Below, in pieces: positions 54,310-62,962 of a DNA stretch of 64,000 bases. The position numbers and the translations under genes were made by a program. The stretch is from Abyssibacter sp036156195. Lineage in GTDB: Bacteria; Pseudomonadota; Gammaproteobacteria; Nevskiales; OUC007. The DNA lies in the NCBI GenBank assembly GCA_036156195.1, contig JAYZUZ010000009.1:184761-248760 (forward strand), written 5' to 3'. The notes under the pieces were generated by a model. It made no database searches, had not been told where the DNA came from, and saw only the letters and a program-made list of their open reading frames with translations. The number at the start of each line of letters is the position of its first letter. The stretch's first letter is position 1.

Positions 54310-56181
54310 ATGCGCATGCGACTGCGGGCTGTTGTAGCCGCCATTGCCCTGTTCAGCGCGGGTCTGGCAACCGCCAGCACCACGACCGAATCACCCGATG
54401 ATCCCAACCGATGGGATCTCAGCGACCTGTTCCACGACGTGGCCGAATGGAACAGCGAGCGCCGCAAGCTGGAGCAGTATTACGAAGCCGTGGCCGAATG
54501 CGAGGGCCGCCTGGGCAATCCCAAGGGCCTGAACACCTGCCTGGAGCGCTACCACAGCGCCCTGCGCCGGCTGTTCAGGGTGGGCGTGTACGCCAGCCTG
54601 CTGGCCGACCAGGACACCAGCCAGCCCATTCCGGCAGAAATGCGTCAGCAGGTGCGACGCCTCTACACCCGGTTTGGTGAAGTGACCAGCTACATGGCGC
54701 CAGAGATCATCGCCCTGGGCGCCGACACGATTGCTGACTTCAAACAGCGCGTGCCCAAACTCAAGCGTTATGACCGCCTGCTCGAAACCACGCTGCGTCA
54801 GGCGCCCCACACGCTGGATCCGGCACGCGAAGCCCTGTTGGCCGCCGCCGGCGCCATGGGCGGCTCACCGGCTTCGATTTACCGCACGCTGGCCAACGCC
54901 AATATTCCCTGGCCGAGTATCGAACTGTCGGACGGCCAGACCGTACGGCTTTCTCAGGCGGCGTACACCAAGTACCGGGCCACACCCAACCGTGCAGACC
55001 GCGAGCAGGTTTTCAAGGCGTTCTGGGGCACCTGGAACGATTACGAGCAGACCATGGGCGAGACGTTTCACGCCCACTTGCAACAAGCCAAGTTTTTCGC
55101 GGATGCACGCGGCTACGACAGCACGCTGGCTGCCAGCCTGGGCGGCACCCACGTCCCCGAGGCGGTCTACCGCAACCTCGTGGAACAGGTGAATGCCAAC
55201 CTGGCGGTGTTGCATCGGTATCTCAAACTGCGGGAGCGCATCCTCGGCCTGGAGCAAATCCGTTACCACGACATCTATCCGCCGTTGGTCGAGCTGGAAA
55301 CGAACTATCCGATCGAAACGGCCAAGCCCCTCATTATCGACGCGCTCCAGCCGCTGGGACCGGATTACGTGGCCAAGCTCACCCGGGGCCTGGACGCCCG
55401 CTGGATGGACTTGTACCCGCGCGAGAACAAAGTCTCCGGTGCCTACATGTCGGGCGCTGCCTACGATGTGCACCCCTATGTGCTCATGAACTACAACGAC
55501 GATTTCGATTCGGTGTCCACGCTGGCCCACGAATGGGGACACGCTGTGCACACCATGCTGTCCAGCGAGGCCCAACCGTTTGAGACCGCGCGTTATCCGA
55601 TCTTCCTGGCCGAGATCGCGTCGACGGTGAACGAAGTGCTGTTGATTGACGACCGGATGCAGGCCGCGACCAGTGACGACGAGCGCCTGTTCTATCTGGG
55701 CTTTCTGCTGGAGCAATGGCGGGGCACCTTCTTCCGCCAAGCCATGTTTGCCGAGTACGAACTCACCGTGCATGAGGCCTACGCCGAGGGCACGCCGCTG
55801 TCCGGCGCCCGGCTGTCAGAACTGTATGGGGACATCCTCAAGCGCTACCACGGGCACGATGAAGGCGTGTTGACCATCGACCCGGCGTTTCACATCGAAT
55901 GGGCGTACATCCCCCACTTTTACCGCAACTTCTACGTCTACCAGTACGCCACCTCGATTACCGCCGGCGCGGCCTTTGCCGAGAAGATCCTGGCTGGTGA
56001 CACCGCCGCCCGCGATGGCTATCTGCAACTGCTCAGCGCCGGCGGCAGCGACGATCCGCATGATCTGCTGGTTGCCGCAGGCGTGGACATGACCACCGCC
56101 GCTCCCTATGACGCGGTGTTCCGCAAGCTCAATGCCGTCATGGATCAGATTGAGGCGATTCTTGATCGCAGGGAGGGCTAA
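54310..56181 (+). CDS. Oligoendopeptidase F-like M3B metallopeptidase with export signal
   Basis: 623 residues from the ATG at 54310 (GGAGGGGGAA upstream). The signal peptide ALFSAGLATAS leads into WDLSDLFHDVAEWNSER, the M3B N-lobe pattern. The zinc motif HEWGH is in LAHEWGHAVHTMLS, with the Glu third ligand in the following EIASTVNEVLL, and YIPHFYRNFYVYQYATSITAG is the family's substrate-site region. Most PepF proteins are cytoplasmic; the signal peptide would place this one in the periplasm. Confidence 0.9.
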   Translation: MRMRLRAVVAAIALFSAGLATASTTTESPDDPNRWDLSDLFHDVAEWNSERRKLEQYYEAVAECEGRLGNPKGLNTCLERYHSALRRLFRVGVYASLLADQDTSQPIPAEMRQQVRRLYTRFGEVTSYMAPEIIALGADTIADFKQRVPKLKRYDRLLETTLRQAPHTLDPAREALLAAAGAMGGSPASIYRTLANANIPWPSIELSDGQTVRLSQAAYTKYRATPNRADREQVFKAFWGTWNDYEQTMGETFHAHLQQAKFFADARGYDSTLAASLGGTHVPEAVYRNLVEQVNANLAVLHRYLKLRERILGLEQIRYHDIYPPLVELETNYPIETAKPLIIDALQPLGPDYVAKLTRGLDARWMDLYPRENKVSGAYMSGAAYDVHPYVLMNYNDDFDSVSTLAHEWGHAVHTMLSSEAQPFETARYPIFLAEIASTVNEVLLIDDRMQAATSDDERLFYLGFLLEQWRGTFFRQAMFAEYELTVHEAYAEGTPLSGARLSELYGDILKRYHGHDEGVLTIDPAFHIEWAYIPHFYRNFYVYQYATSITAGAAFAEKILAGDTAARDGYLQLLSAGGSDDPHDLLVAAGVDMTTAAPYDAVFRKLNAVMDQIEAILDRREG

Positions 56182-56185
56182 CGCC

Positions 56186-56707
56186 GTGGCGCAAACCTTT
56201 GTCCAGCGAATCGTCGGTGCAGCCCGGCTGGATGCGGCTACCTACGAAGAGGTCGAAGCCGATCGCAGTGCCACCGCCCAGGCCGCCGCCGTCGTCGGGC
56301 TGGTGGCGGTGGCATCCGGTCTGGGCCTGCTGTCGGCCGGCGGGGTGAGTTCGCTGCTCATGGCAGCAGTCGGTGCGTTGCTGGGTTGGGCCGTTTGGGC
56401 TGTCGTGATCTATCTGGTCGGCGCAAAGTGGCTACCCGAATCCACGACCCGCGCCGATGTCGGCCAGGTCATGCGGACGCTGGGCTTCGCACAGGCGCCG
56501 GGGCTGCTCCGTGTCTTCGGCTGGGTCCCGCTGGTGGGCGGGCTGGTGTACCTGGTCGCGACCCTGTGGACCATTGCGAGCACCGTGGTCGCCGTGCGCC
56601 AGGCGCTGGACTACAGCAGTACGGGCCGTGCTCTGGGCGTCACTGTTCTCGGCTTTGCCGTCAATGCCCTGGTGTGGTGGCTGCTCCGGGGGCTCACCGG
56701 CCTGTAG
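56186..56707 (+). CDS. YIP1-like membrane protein (GTG start)
   Basis: 173 residues from the GTG at 56186, with GGGAGG about eight bases upstream. Five or so transmembrane segments (AAAVVGLVAVASGLGLLS, LLGWAVWAVVIYLVG, VFGWVPLVGGLVYLVATLW, LGVTVLGFAVNALVWWLL) and the motif STTRADVGQVMRTLGFAQAPGLLRVFGWVP fit bacterial YIP1/DUF1282 proteins. Function unknown. It follows the peptidase gene by four bases and precedes the sigma-factor gene. Confidence 0.75.
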   Translation: MAQTFVQRIVGAARLDAATYEEVEADRSATAQAAAVVGLVAVASGLGLLSAGGVSSLLMAAVGALLGWAVWAVVIYLVGAKWLPESTTRADVGQVMRTLGFAQAPGLLRVFGWVPLVGGLVYLVATLWTIASTVVAVRQALDYSSTGRALGVTVLGFAVNALVWWLLRGLTGL

Positions 56708-56804
56708 TCGCTGCCCCCCGCCCGCTCAGCGACACGCGTCAACGAACCAGGCGGCGCCTGGCGTCAGGCGCGACCCTTTTGATCACCACCGCATCCTGGG
56801 TGTT

Positions 56805-57404
56805 GTGAGTAGCCGATTCGACATTCCCGTTTCCGACCTGACGCTGGCCGCGCTGCGGCGCGGCGACCTGCGGGCGCAGGAAACGATTTATCGCGCCTTC
56901 GAACGCCCGGTGTTCGATCTGGCCAGCCGCATGGCGGGCTGTTCGCACCTGGCAGCCGATATCACCCAGGACACGTTCCTCCGCGCCTTTGCCAAGGTCA
57001 AAACCTTTCGAGGGGAGTCACCGTTCTGGGGGTGGCTGCGGCAGATCGCCGTCCGGGAAACGCTGCAGGTACTGCGCAAACGCAAGCGCTGGACCTCACT
57101 CATCCCCGAGGCCCACGAAGCCGACAGTGCTGCGCCAGATCAGGACGACACACTCCTGGAGCAGGCGCTGACACTGCTGCCGGACACGGCCCGGGCCGTG
57201 GTCTGGCTTTATCACGTCGAAGGCTACACACACCCTGAAATTGCTGAATTGATGGGCAAGACGCCCAGCTTTTCGAAATCCCAGCTGTCCCGCGCCCACG
57301 CCAAGCTTCGCGGCATCCTGCACCCGGATGTGCTGCCCAAGCCTGACGCACGCGCCCCGCAACCGGAGACCGAGCCATGTCTGAAGCCTTTGAGCGCGAG
57401 CTAA
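56805..57404 (+). CDS. ECF-family RNA polymerase sigma factor (GTG start)
   Basis: 199 residues from the GTG at 56805 (MSSRFDIPVSDLTLAALRRGDL). Region 2 has YRAFERPVFDLASRMAGCSHLAADITQDTFLRAFAKVKTFRGESPFWGWLRQIAVRE, and region 4 ALTLLPDTARAVVWLYHVEGYTHPEIAELMGKTPSFSKSQLSRAHAKLR. It lacks region 1 and 3, as ECF factors do. It overlaps the next gene by 28 bp, an arrangement typical of sigma/anti-sigma pairs. It probably reads promoters of its own operon. Confidence 0.9.
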   Translation: MSSRFDIPVSDLTLAALRRGDLRAQETIYRAFERPVFDLASRMAGCSHLAADITQDTFLRAFAKVKTFRGESPFWGWLRQIAVRETLQVLRKRKRWTSLIPEAHEADSAAPDQDDTLLEQALTLLPDTARAVVWLYHVEGYTHPEIAELMGKTPSFSKSQLSRAHAKLRGILHPDVLPKPDARAPQPETEPCLKPLSAS

Positions 57405-57895
57405 GCTCGCGGCTGCAGGCCTTGCCGGCCTGCTCGCCCCCATCGGATGGATGGGAACGCCTGCAACAACGTCAACGCCGACGCTGGTCGACACCTGCGC
57501 TGGCCATGGCCGCCACGCTGGCGGGCGTCGCGGTCCTGGTGGCCGCGCTGTGGGACCAGCCGGCCGCCGTGCCCAGCCTGCGCATCACCGCCGTGCAGAA
57601 CGCCCCGGTCGCTGCGTCTCCCAACCCGCTGCCCACGCTCATCGCCCAGTCACAGGCACTGGAGCAGCAATGGCGCCAGCGCAAGGTCGGCATGAATCAG
57701 GCCGTGGATACACGCCGCATCCAGCGGCTGGAAGAAGGCCTGGCGATGATCGATGTCCAACTCAACGCGGCAGCCCCTGGCTCGCCGGAAGAACTCGCGC
57801 TGTGGCGCAACCGTGTCCAACTGATGTCCGCCCTGGTGGCCAGCCCCCAGCAGGATCGCGGCCTTCGGACCGCTTCGTATGAGGTCCCCCTATGA
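57377..57895 (+). CDS. Predicted membrane anti-sigma factor
   Basis: 172 residues. The N-terminus (SEAFERELSSRLQALPACSPPSDGWERLQQRQRRRW) is cytoplasmic, then a transmembrane helix (TPALAMAATLAGVAVLVAALW) and a periplasmic helical region (LPTLIAQSQALEQQWRQRKVG). The layout and overlap with the sigma gene fit an anti-sigma factor, although a classic ZAS zinc motif is not clear. The last four bases overlap the PDZ gene. Confidence 0.68.
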   Translation: MSEAFERELSSRLQALPACSPPSDGWERLQQRQRRRWSTPALAMAATLAGVAVLVAALWDQPAAVPSLRITAVQNAPVAASPNPLPTLIAQSQALEQQWRQRKVGMNQAVDTRRIQRLEEGLAMIDVQLNAAAPGSPEELALWRNRVQLMSALVASPQQDRGLRTASYEVPL

Positions 57896-59055
57896 ACCCG
57901 CACACACCCATCACCGTTCGATCGGCCACCCGCTCACGTCCCGAACTCAGGCCACTGGGGTGGCTGATGCTGGCAGCGGCGGTCTGGCTGCTCGCCTCGC
58001 CCGCCCAAGCCGGTGAGCATGATCATGAGTTTGCGCAGGCGCAGGCCGAGATCGCCGAACGGCGGGCCGAGCTTGCCGAGCGCAAGGCCGAAATCGAAAG
58101 CCGGCATAGCGAATCCGTCGCTCGCGAAATCAAAATGGCCGAGCGTGCGCTGGAGCATGCCGAAAAGGAACTGCAACTGGCGGCTGAGCGCCTCGCCGAG
58201 CTATCGCTCAAGCACGAAGCCAACGCCCCCCGAGCCTTTGCCTACCGGCTGCTGGGCGGCCGCAAGCGGGCCATGCTGGGCGTCACCGTGCGCACGGCCG
58301 ATGATGAATCCGGCGTCCACATCAATGGTGTCACCCCCGGTGGCCCGGCCGAGAAAGCCGGCCTGCACGCCGGCGACATCATTGTCGCGGCCAATGGCGA
58401 AGCCTTCGAGGGCAAGAAGGCGCTCAAGGCACTCTCCGGCTTCATGGAAAGCCTGACACCGGGTGACGAAGTTCAGCTGACCATCCTGCGAGGCGGGCAG
58501 CGCAAGACGATTGCCGTCACCACTGATGACATGTCCTGGCCCAGCGCAGCGATTGCAGCAGCTCCACCGGCACCGCCCGCACCCGGAGTGCACATCTACA
58601 GCACGGATGCCGACACACACTGCTCCGGCGCACTGACCATGGACCTGCAGGACCTCGGCGAGGGGCGGCGTGTGATCCGCATCGACCCGCCCGCCCCCCC
58701 ACGGCCACCGGTGGCCCCAGATGCCGAGGTCGCGACACTGGGCGGGGCGCTCACCCTGGCGCAACTGAACAAGGACCTTGGCAGCTACTTCGGCACGCCG
58801 ACCGGTGTGCTCGTCGTGGCCGCCGACCAGACGGGCTTGCTGGGACTGGAGGCTGGCGATGTCATCCGCTCGGTCAACGGACAGCATGTCCAACGGCCGC
58901 ATGATGTCATCGAGGCCCTCCAGCAAGGCAAACCCGGCGCACCCATTAAACTGGCCGTGACACGCCGCGGCGCCCATCGCCAGCTGGCGTCGGCACGGCC
59001 TGACGCCCTGCTCGACCGGATTCACGTCGAGTCCTACGCCTCGCGCAGCGACTAA
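57892..59055 (+). CDS. Exported protein with coiled coil and two PDZ domains
   Basis: 387 residues. The signal WLMLAAAVWLLASPAQA is followed by a charged coiled coil (EFAQAQAEIAERRAELAERKAEIESRHSE, about 45-105). PDZ1 runs from about 125 to 210 (LGVTVRTADDESGVHINGVTPGGPAEKAGLHAGDII) and PDZ2 from about 300 to 375 (VLVVAADQTGLLGLEAGDVIRSVNG). No protease triad or site-2 protease motif is seen. It may tether or present substrates in the periplasm, and probably responds to or tunes the sigma pair. The stretch between PDZ domains is Pro-rich. Confidence 0.78.
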   Translation: MNPHTPITVRSATRSRPELRPLGWLMLAAAVWLLASPAQAGEHDHEFAQAQAEIAERRAELAERKAEIESRHSESVAREIKMAERALEHAEKELQLAAERLAELSLKHEANAPRAFAYRLLGGRKRAMLGVTVRTADDESGVHINGVTPGGPAEKAGLHAGDIIVAANGEAFEGKKALKALSGFMESLTPGDEVQLTILRGGQRKTIAVTTDDMSWPSAAIAAAPPAPPAPGVHIYSTDADTHCSGALTMDLQDLGEGRRVIRIDPPAPPRPPVAPDAEVATLGGALTLAQLNKDLGSYFGTPTGVLVVAADQTGLLGLEAGDVIRSVNGQHVQRPHDVIEALQQGKPGAPIKLAVTRRGAHRQLASARPDALLDRIHVESYASRSD

Positions 59056-59074
59056 ATTACAGGCTGCATCCCCA

Positions 59075-59102
59075 AGGCCCGGTCTGCACCGGGCCTTTTT
59101 TA
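59075..59102 (+). terminator. Intrinsic terminator of the sigma/PDZ operon
   Basis: AGGCCCGGT (59075-59083) pairs with ACCGGGCCT (59088-59096) around a CTGC loop, followed by a T-run to 59102. It lies 20 bases after the PDZ gene. Confidence 0.92.
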
Positions 59103-59170
59103 TTGAAGGCGCCGCTCACCTGCCGTCAGCCGGTCGTGGATTATCTGCCCGGCTTGGTAGAATCCGCCGC

Positions 59171-59371
59171 ATGGATATCCACGTGAACGGCCAGCCGTAT
59201 CAGGCACCGCAGGATTGCACCCTGAGCGGACTCGTCGAACAGCTGGGTCTGCAGGGCAAGCGCCTGGCCATTGAGGTCAACGGGACCATCGTGACACGCA
59301 GCGCCCACCTGACACATGCGCTGGCGCCTGGCGACCGGGTAGAAATCGTGCAAGCCATCGGTGGCGGCTAG
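59171..59371 (+). CDS. thiS: Sulfur carrier protein ThiS
   Basis: 66 residues. The ubiquitin-like fold VNGQPYQAPQDCTLSGLVEQLG and the C-terminal Gly-Gly (AIGGG) are diagnostic. ThiS carries the thiocarboxylate used for the thiazole sulfur in thiamine synthesis. It lies 86 bp before thiG. No TPP riboswitch was recognised upstream. Confidence 0.95.
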   Translation: MDIHVNGQPYQAPQDCTLSGLVEQLGLQGKRLAIEVNGTIVTRSAHLTHALAPGDRVEIVQAIGGG

Positions 59372-59457
59372 GCCCGGCCCAAAGAGCCGCCGGACCCGGG
59401 CTGCACAGAACGCGTCCGGTCTGACAGAGTACCCCTCCCCAACCTGACGACAATCGC

Positions 59458-60261
59458 ATGGCATTCGGAACCGACGACAGTACCGCTGACACCCTGAGCA
59501 TTGCAGGCCGCTGCTACCAATCACGCCTGCTGGTGGGCACCGGGAAGTACGCCTCCATGGAGCAGACCGGCGAGGCGATCCGGGCGTCTGGCGCAGAAAT
59601 TGTCACGGTGGCGATTCGCCGCACCAACATCGGGCAGTCTGCCGACGAGCCCAATTTGCTGGATGTGATTCCGCCCAGCGAATTCACGCTGCTGCCCAAT
59701 ACGGCGGGTTGCTACACCGCCGAGGATGCCGTGCGCACCTGCCAGCTGGCCCGCGAACTGCTGGATGGCCACCAGCTGGTCAAGCTGGAAGTGCTCGGCG
59801 ATCCCAAAACACTGTTTCCGGATGTGCCCGCCACGCTGGAAGCCGCCAAAACACTGATCGATGACGGCTTCGATGTCATGGTCTACACCTCGGACGACCC
59901 CATCGTCGCCAAGCGACTGGAAGACATGGGTTGTGTCGCCGTGATGCCACTGGCTGCGCCCATTGGGTCCGGTCTCGGCATTCAGAACCGCTATAACCTG
60001 CTGAGCATCATCGAGAACGCATCGGTCCCGATTCTGGTGGACGCCGGCGTCGGCACGGCCTCGGATGCGTCGATTGCCATGGAGCTGGGCTGCGACGGCG
60101 TGCTGATGAACACGGCCATCGCCGAGGCCAAGAACCCGGTAATGATGGCGCGCGCCATGCGCCTGGGTATTGAGGCCGGCCGGCTGGCCTATCGGGCCGG
60201 GCGCATGCCCCGCCGTCGCTACGCCAGCGCCTCATCACCGCTGACCGACATGATCGAATGA
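59458..60261 (+). CDS. thiG: Thiazole synthase ThiG
   Basis: 267 residues. The signatures are RLLVGTGKYAS, AIRRTNIG, LPNTAGCYTAEDAVRTCQLAREL and LVDAGVGTASDASIAMELGCDG. The Schiff-base Lys is in LVKLEVLGDP. It combines ThiS-derived sulfur, an imine of glycine and 1-deoxyxylulose 5-phosphate to make the thiazole. The stop overlaps the trmB start by 4 bp. Confidence 0.96.
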   Translation: MAFGTDDSTADTLSIAGRCYQSRLLVGTGKYASMEQTGEAIRASGAEIVTVAIRRTNIGQSADEPNLLDVIPPSEFTLLPNTAGCYTAEDAVRTCQLARELLDGHQLVKLEVLGDPKTLFPDVPATLEAAKTLIDDGFDVMVYTSDDPIVAKRLEDMGCVAVMPLAAPIGSGLGIQNRYNLLSIIENASVPILVDAGVGTASDASIAMELGCDGVLMNTAIAEAKNPVMMARAMRLGIEAGRLAYRAGRMPRRRYASASSPLTDMIE

Positions 60262-60971
60262 GCAGGCCGACCGACGCCTCGACCACTGAACATCCGCCGG
60301 CACACCACCGGCGGATTCGCAGTTTTGTGCGCCGCGAAGGCCGACTCACCCCGGCCCAGTCACGGGCCCTGGACGCGCTGCTGCCGCGCTATGGCGCGCC
60401 GGTTGCCGCGTTTGCGCAACCCGCATCGTTGTTCGAGCGCGCGGCCCCCATCACCATTGAAATCGGCTTTGGCGACGGCGACAACCTGCTCGCAGCCTGC
60501 CAGGCCAATCCCGGGCGCAACTACATCGGATTTGAAGTCCACCGTCCGGGCGTGGGCCGGTTGCTGGACCGGGCCGACAAGGCCGGCGTCACCAACCTGC
60601 GGGTTTGCAGCGAAGACGCGGCCGAAACATTGGCCGGCTCGGCAGTCGAGCCCTGGATCGACCAAGCCTTCGTGCTGTTCCCCGACCCCTGGCACAAGGC
60701 GCGGCATCACAAGCGCCGCCTGATCCAGCCGGCATTTCTGGACATGCTGGCCCAGCGGATGGCGTCGGGTGCCCAGCTGCGACTGGCCACCGACTGGGCC
60801 GACTACGCCGAGCACATGGCCGAGGTTTGCGACGCACACCCTGCCTTCGCTAACGCCCAGGGACCCGGCGGGCAGATGCCGGAGGCTGGCGACCGCATCG
60901 TGACCAAGTTCGAGCGTCGCGGCCTGCGGCTCGGCCACACGATTGCCGACTTCGACTATCGGCGTGTCTGA
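60258..60971 (+). CDS. trmB: tRNA (guanine-N7)-methyltransferase
   Basis: 237 residues. The SAM-binding motif is EIGFGDGDNLLAACQANPGRNYIGFEVHRPGVGRLL, and the catalytic region is FVLFPDPWHKARHHKRRLIQPAFLDML, as in TrmB. It makes m7G46 in tRNA. The thiS-thiG-trmB order is conserved in several gammaproteobacteria. It overlaps the next gene start by 8 bp. Confidence 0.95.
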   Translation: MSRPTDASTTEHPPAHHRRIRSFVRREGRLTPAQSRALDALLPRYGAPVAAFAQPASLFERAAPITIEIGFGDGDNLLAACQANPGRNYIGFEVHRPGVGRLLDRADKAGVTNLRVCSEDAAETLAGSAVEPWIDQAFVLFPDPWHKARHHKRRLIQPAFLDMLAQRMASGAQLRLATDWADYAEHMAEVCDAHPAFANAQGPGGQMPEAGDRIVTKFERRGLRLGHTIADFDYRRV

Positions 60972-61857
60972 ACGGCATCCCATCATCGCGGTCACCGGCT
61001 CATCCGGCGCCGGCACCAGTACCGCTGGGCGCGCCTTTGCCCAGATTTTCGAACGCCTGGGTATTCGCGCTGCGCAAATCGAAGGTGATGCCTTTCATGC
61101 CTTCGACCGCGTGCAGATGCAGGCCGCCATTCAGCGCGCCCGGATTCGGGGTGAAAACTTCAGCCACTTCGGGCCGGCCGCCAACCACTTCGACAAGCTG
61201 GAGGCCTTGTTCCAGCAATACGCCGAAGACGGCTCCGGCATGCGCCGTCGCTATCTGCACAGCGACGAGGAAGCCGCCGCCCTGGGACAGGACCCGGGCA
61301 CCTTCACCGACTGGGAGCAGCTGCCCGCCGACACCGATGTGCTGTTCTACGAAGGCCTGCACGGTGGGGTAATCACGCCGCGGGTGAATGTCGCCCAGCA
61401 TGTCGACCTGCTCATTGGCATGACGCCCACCATCAACCTGGAATGGATCCAGAAAATCGACCGCGACACCCGCGAGCGGGGCTACAAACCCGAGGATGTC
61501 GCCAAGACCATCCTGCGACGCATGCCCGACTACGTGAACTACGTGGTCCCACAGTTTTCGCGCACCGACGTCAATTTCCAGCGCGTGCCGCTGGTCGACA
61601 CGTCCAACCCCTTCCACACCATCCAGGTGCCCACCAACACCGAGAGCTTTGTGGTTGTGCATTTCGCGCGGGTCTACCGGGCGCCGCTGGACATCGACCA
61701 CCTGGTCAACTCCATCCCCGGGGCGTTCATGTCGCGCGAGAACACCCTGGTCGTACCCGGCACGCAGATGCAGACCGCCATGGAGCGCGTGCTCGAACCC
61801 ATGGTCCAGCGGCTGATGCACCTGCGCGCACAACACCTCAACCCGCAAGGAGCCTGA
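60964..61857 (+). CDS. Phosphoribulokinase-like P-loop kinase (GTG start)
   Basis: 297 residues from the GTG at 60964 (an ATG at 60943 is also in frame). The P-loop GSSGAGTST, IEGDAFHAFDR, FSHFGPAANHFDKLE, DVLFYEGLHGG, DLLIGMTPTINLEWIQKIDRD and FSRTDVNFQRVP match class II phosphoribulokinase (PrkB). In autotrophs it makes ribulose-1,5-bisphosphate; here no RuBisCO is seen, and such genes occur in many heterotrophs. It follows trmB and precedes the aldo/keto reductase with three bases between. Confidence 0.88.
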   Translation: MSERHPIIAVTGSSGAGTSTAGRAFAQIFERLGIRAAQIEGDAFHAFDRVQMQAAIQRARIRGENFSHFGPAANHFDKLEALFQQYAEDGSGMRRRYLHSDEEAAALGQDPGTFTDWEQLPADTDVLFYEGLHGGVITPRVNVAQHVDLLIGMTPTINLEWIQKIDRDTRERGYKPEDVAKTILRRMPDYVNYVVPQFSRTDVNFQRVPLVDTSNPFHTIQVPTNTESFVVVHFARVYRAPLDIDHLVNSIPGAFMSRENTLVVPGTQMQTAMERVLEPMVQRLMHLRAQHLNPQGA

Positions 61858-61860
61858 TCC

Positions 61861-62892
61861 ATGGAATACCGCCCGCTGGGCCGCACCGGCCTTGATGTCA
61901 GCGTCATCTGCCTGGGCACCATGACCTTTGGCGAACAGAACAGCGAAGCCGAGGCGCACGCGCAGCTCGACTATGCGGTGGATCAGGGCGTGAACTTCAT
62001 CGATGCGGCCGAGATGTACCCCGTGCCGCCCCGGGCCGAGACCCAGGGCCTGACGGAGCAGTACATCGGCAGCTGGCTGGCCGGACGCGGGCGGCGGGAC
62101 GACATCATCCTGGCCACCAAGGTCACAGGCCCGGGACAAATGGACTGGATTCGCAGCGGGCCACGGCTCAGCGCCGAGCAGGTCACCGCCGCCATCGATA
62201 CCAGCCTGCAACGCCTGCAAACCGACTACATCGACCTATACCAAGTGCACTGGCCGGAGCGGCAAACCAACTACTTCGGCAAACTCGGCTACACCGGCAG
62301 CGCGCACCTGGGCGTACCGATTGAAGAAACCCTCACCGCCCTGGACCGCGCTCGCCAGGCCGGCAAAATCCGTCATATCGGCATCTCCAACGAAACACCA
62401 TGGGGTGTCGCTGAATACCTGCGACTGGCCAAGACCCAGGGCCTCCCCCGCGTCGCGTCCATCCAAAACCCCTTCAACCTGCTCAACCGGACCTTCGAAA
62501 TCGGCCTGGCAGAATTTGCCGAACGCGAAGCCGTTGGCCTGCTGGCCTACTCCCCGCTGGCCTTCGGCACACTAAGCGGCAAATACCTCGACAATGCCCA
62601 ACCCGCCCGTGCACGCCTGACACTGTACGAGCGCTTCAAGCGCTACACCGGCGACATCGCCGAACGCAGCATCGGCCGTTACGTACACCTGGCGCGGGAA
62701 CACGGCCTGGATCCCGCACAAATGGCCCTGGCCTGGGTCAACAGCCGCCCCTTCCTCACCAGTAACATCATCGGCGCCACCACCATGGACCAACTGCGCA
62801 GCAACATCGCCAGCGCCGAGCTCAAACTGCCCCCGGCTGTGCACGAGCAAATCGAAGCGATTCACGCATCGCAGCCGAATCCCTGTCCTTGA
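61861..62892 (+). CDS. Aldo/keto reductase, Tas-like
   Basis: 343 residues. It has GRTGLDVSVICLGTMTFGEQNSEAEA, the catalytic pattern with Tyr in FIDAAEMYPVPP, Lys in DIILATKVTGPG and His in DLYQVHWPER, and the cofactor region. The length, YPVPP and the C-terminal IIGATTMDQLRSNI fit the Tas subfamily. It is an NADPH-dependent carbonyl reductase of unknown substrate. Just after its stop, 70 bp of GC-rich sequence lead to the first CRISPR repeat. Confidence 0.9.
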   Translation: MEYRPLGRTGLDVSVICLGTMTFGEQNSEAEAHAQLDYAVDQGVNFIDAAEMYPVPPRAETQGLTEQYIGSWLAGRGRRDDIILATKVTGPGQMDWIRSGPRLSAEQVTAAIDTSLQRLQTDYIDLYQVHWPERQTNYFGKLGYTGSAHLGVPIEETLTALDRARQAGKIRHIGISNETPWGVAEYLRLAKTQGLPRVASIQNPFNLLNRTFEIGLAEFAEREAVGLLAYSPLAFGTLSGKYLDNAQPARARLTLYERFKRYTGDIAERSIGRYVHLAREHGLDPAQMALAWVNSRPFLTSNIIGATTMDQLRSNIASAELKLPPAVHEQIEAIHASQPNPCP

Positions 62893-62962
62893 GGAGACAG
62901 GTGGGGGTGGTACCACTCCGCATGTGTAACCGCGAGATCGCCCTGCTCTCGCAGGTCTGCGC

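Noticed and set aside
59056..59170. TPP riboswitch before thiS
   Set aside because: The 115 bp gap is largely used by the preceding terminator and holds no recognisable THI-box pairing.
61000..62220. 406-codon minus-strand frame
   Set aside because: Antisense to the PRK and aldo/keto reductase genes, both with clear motifs.
62893..62898. GGAGAC just after the aldo/keto reductase stop, like the end of a CRISPR repeat
   Set aside because: Only six bases match, and the implied spacer to R1 would be 64 nt; chance match.
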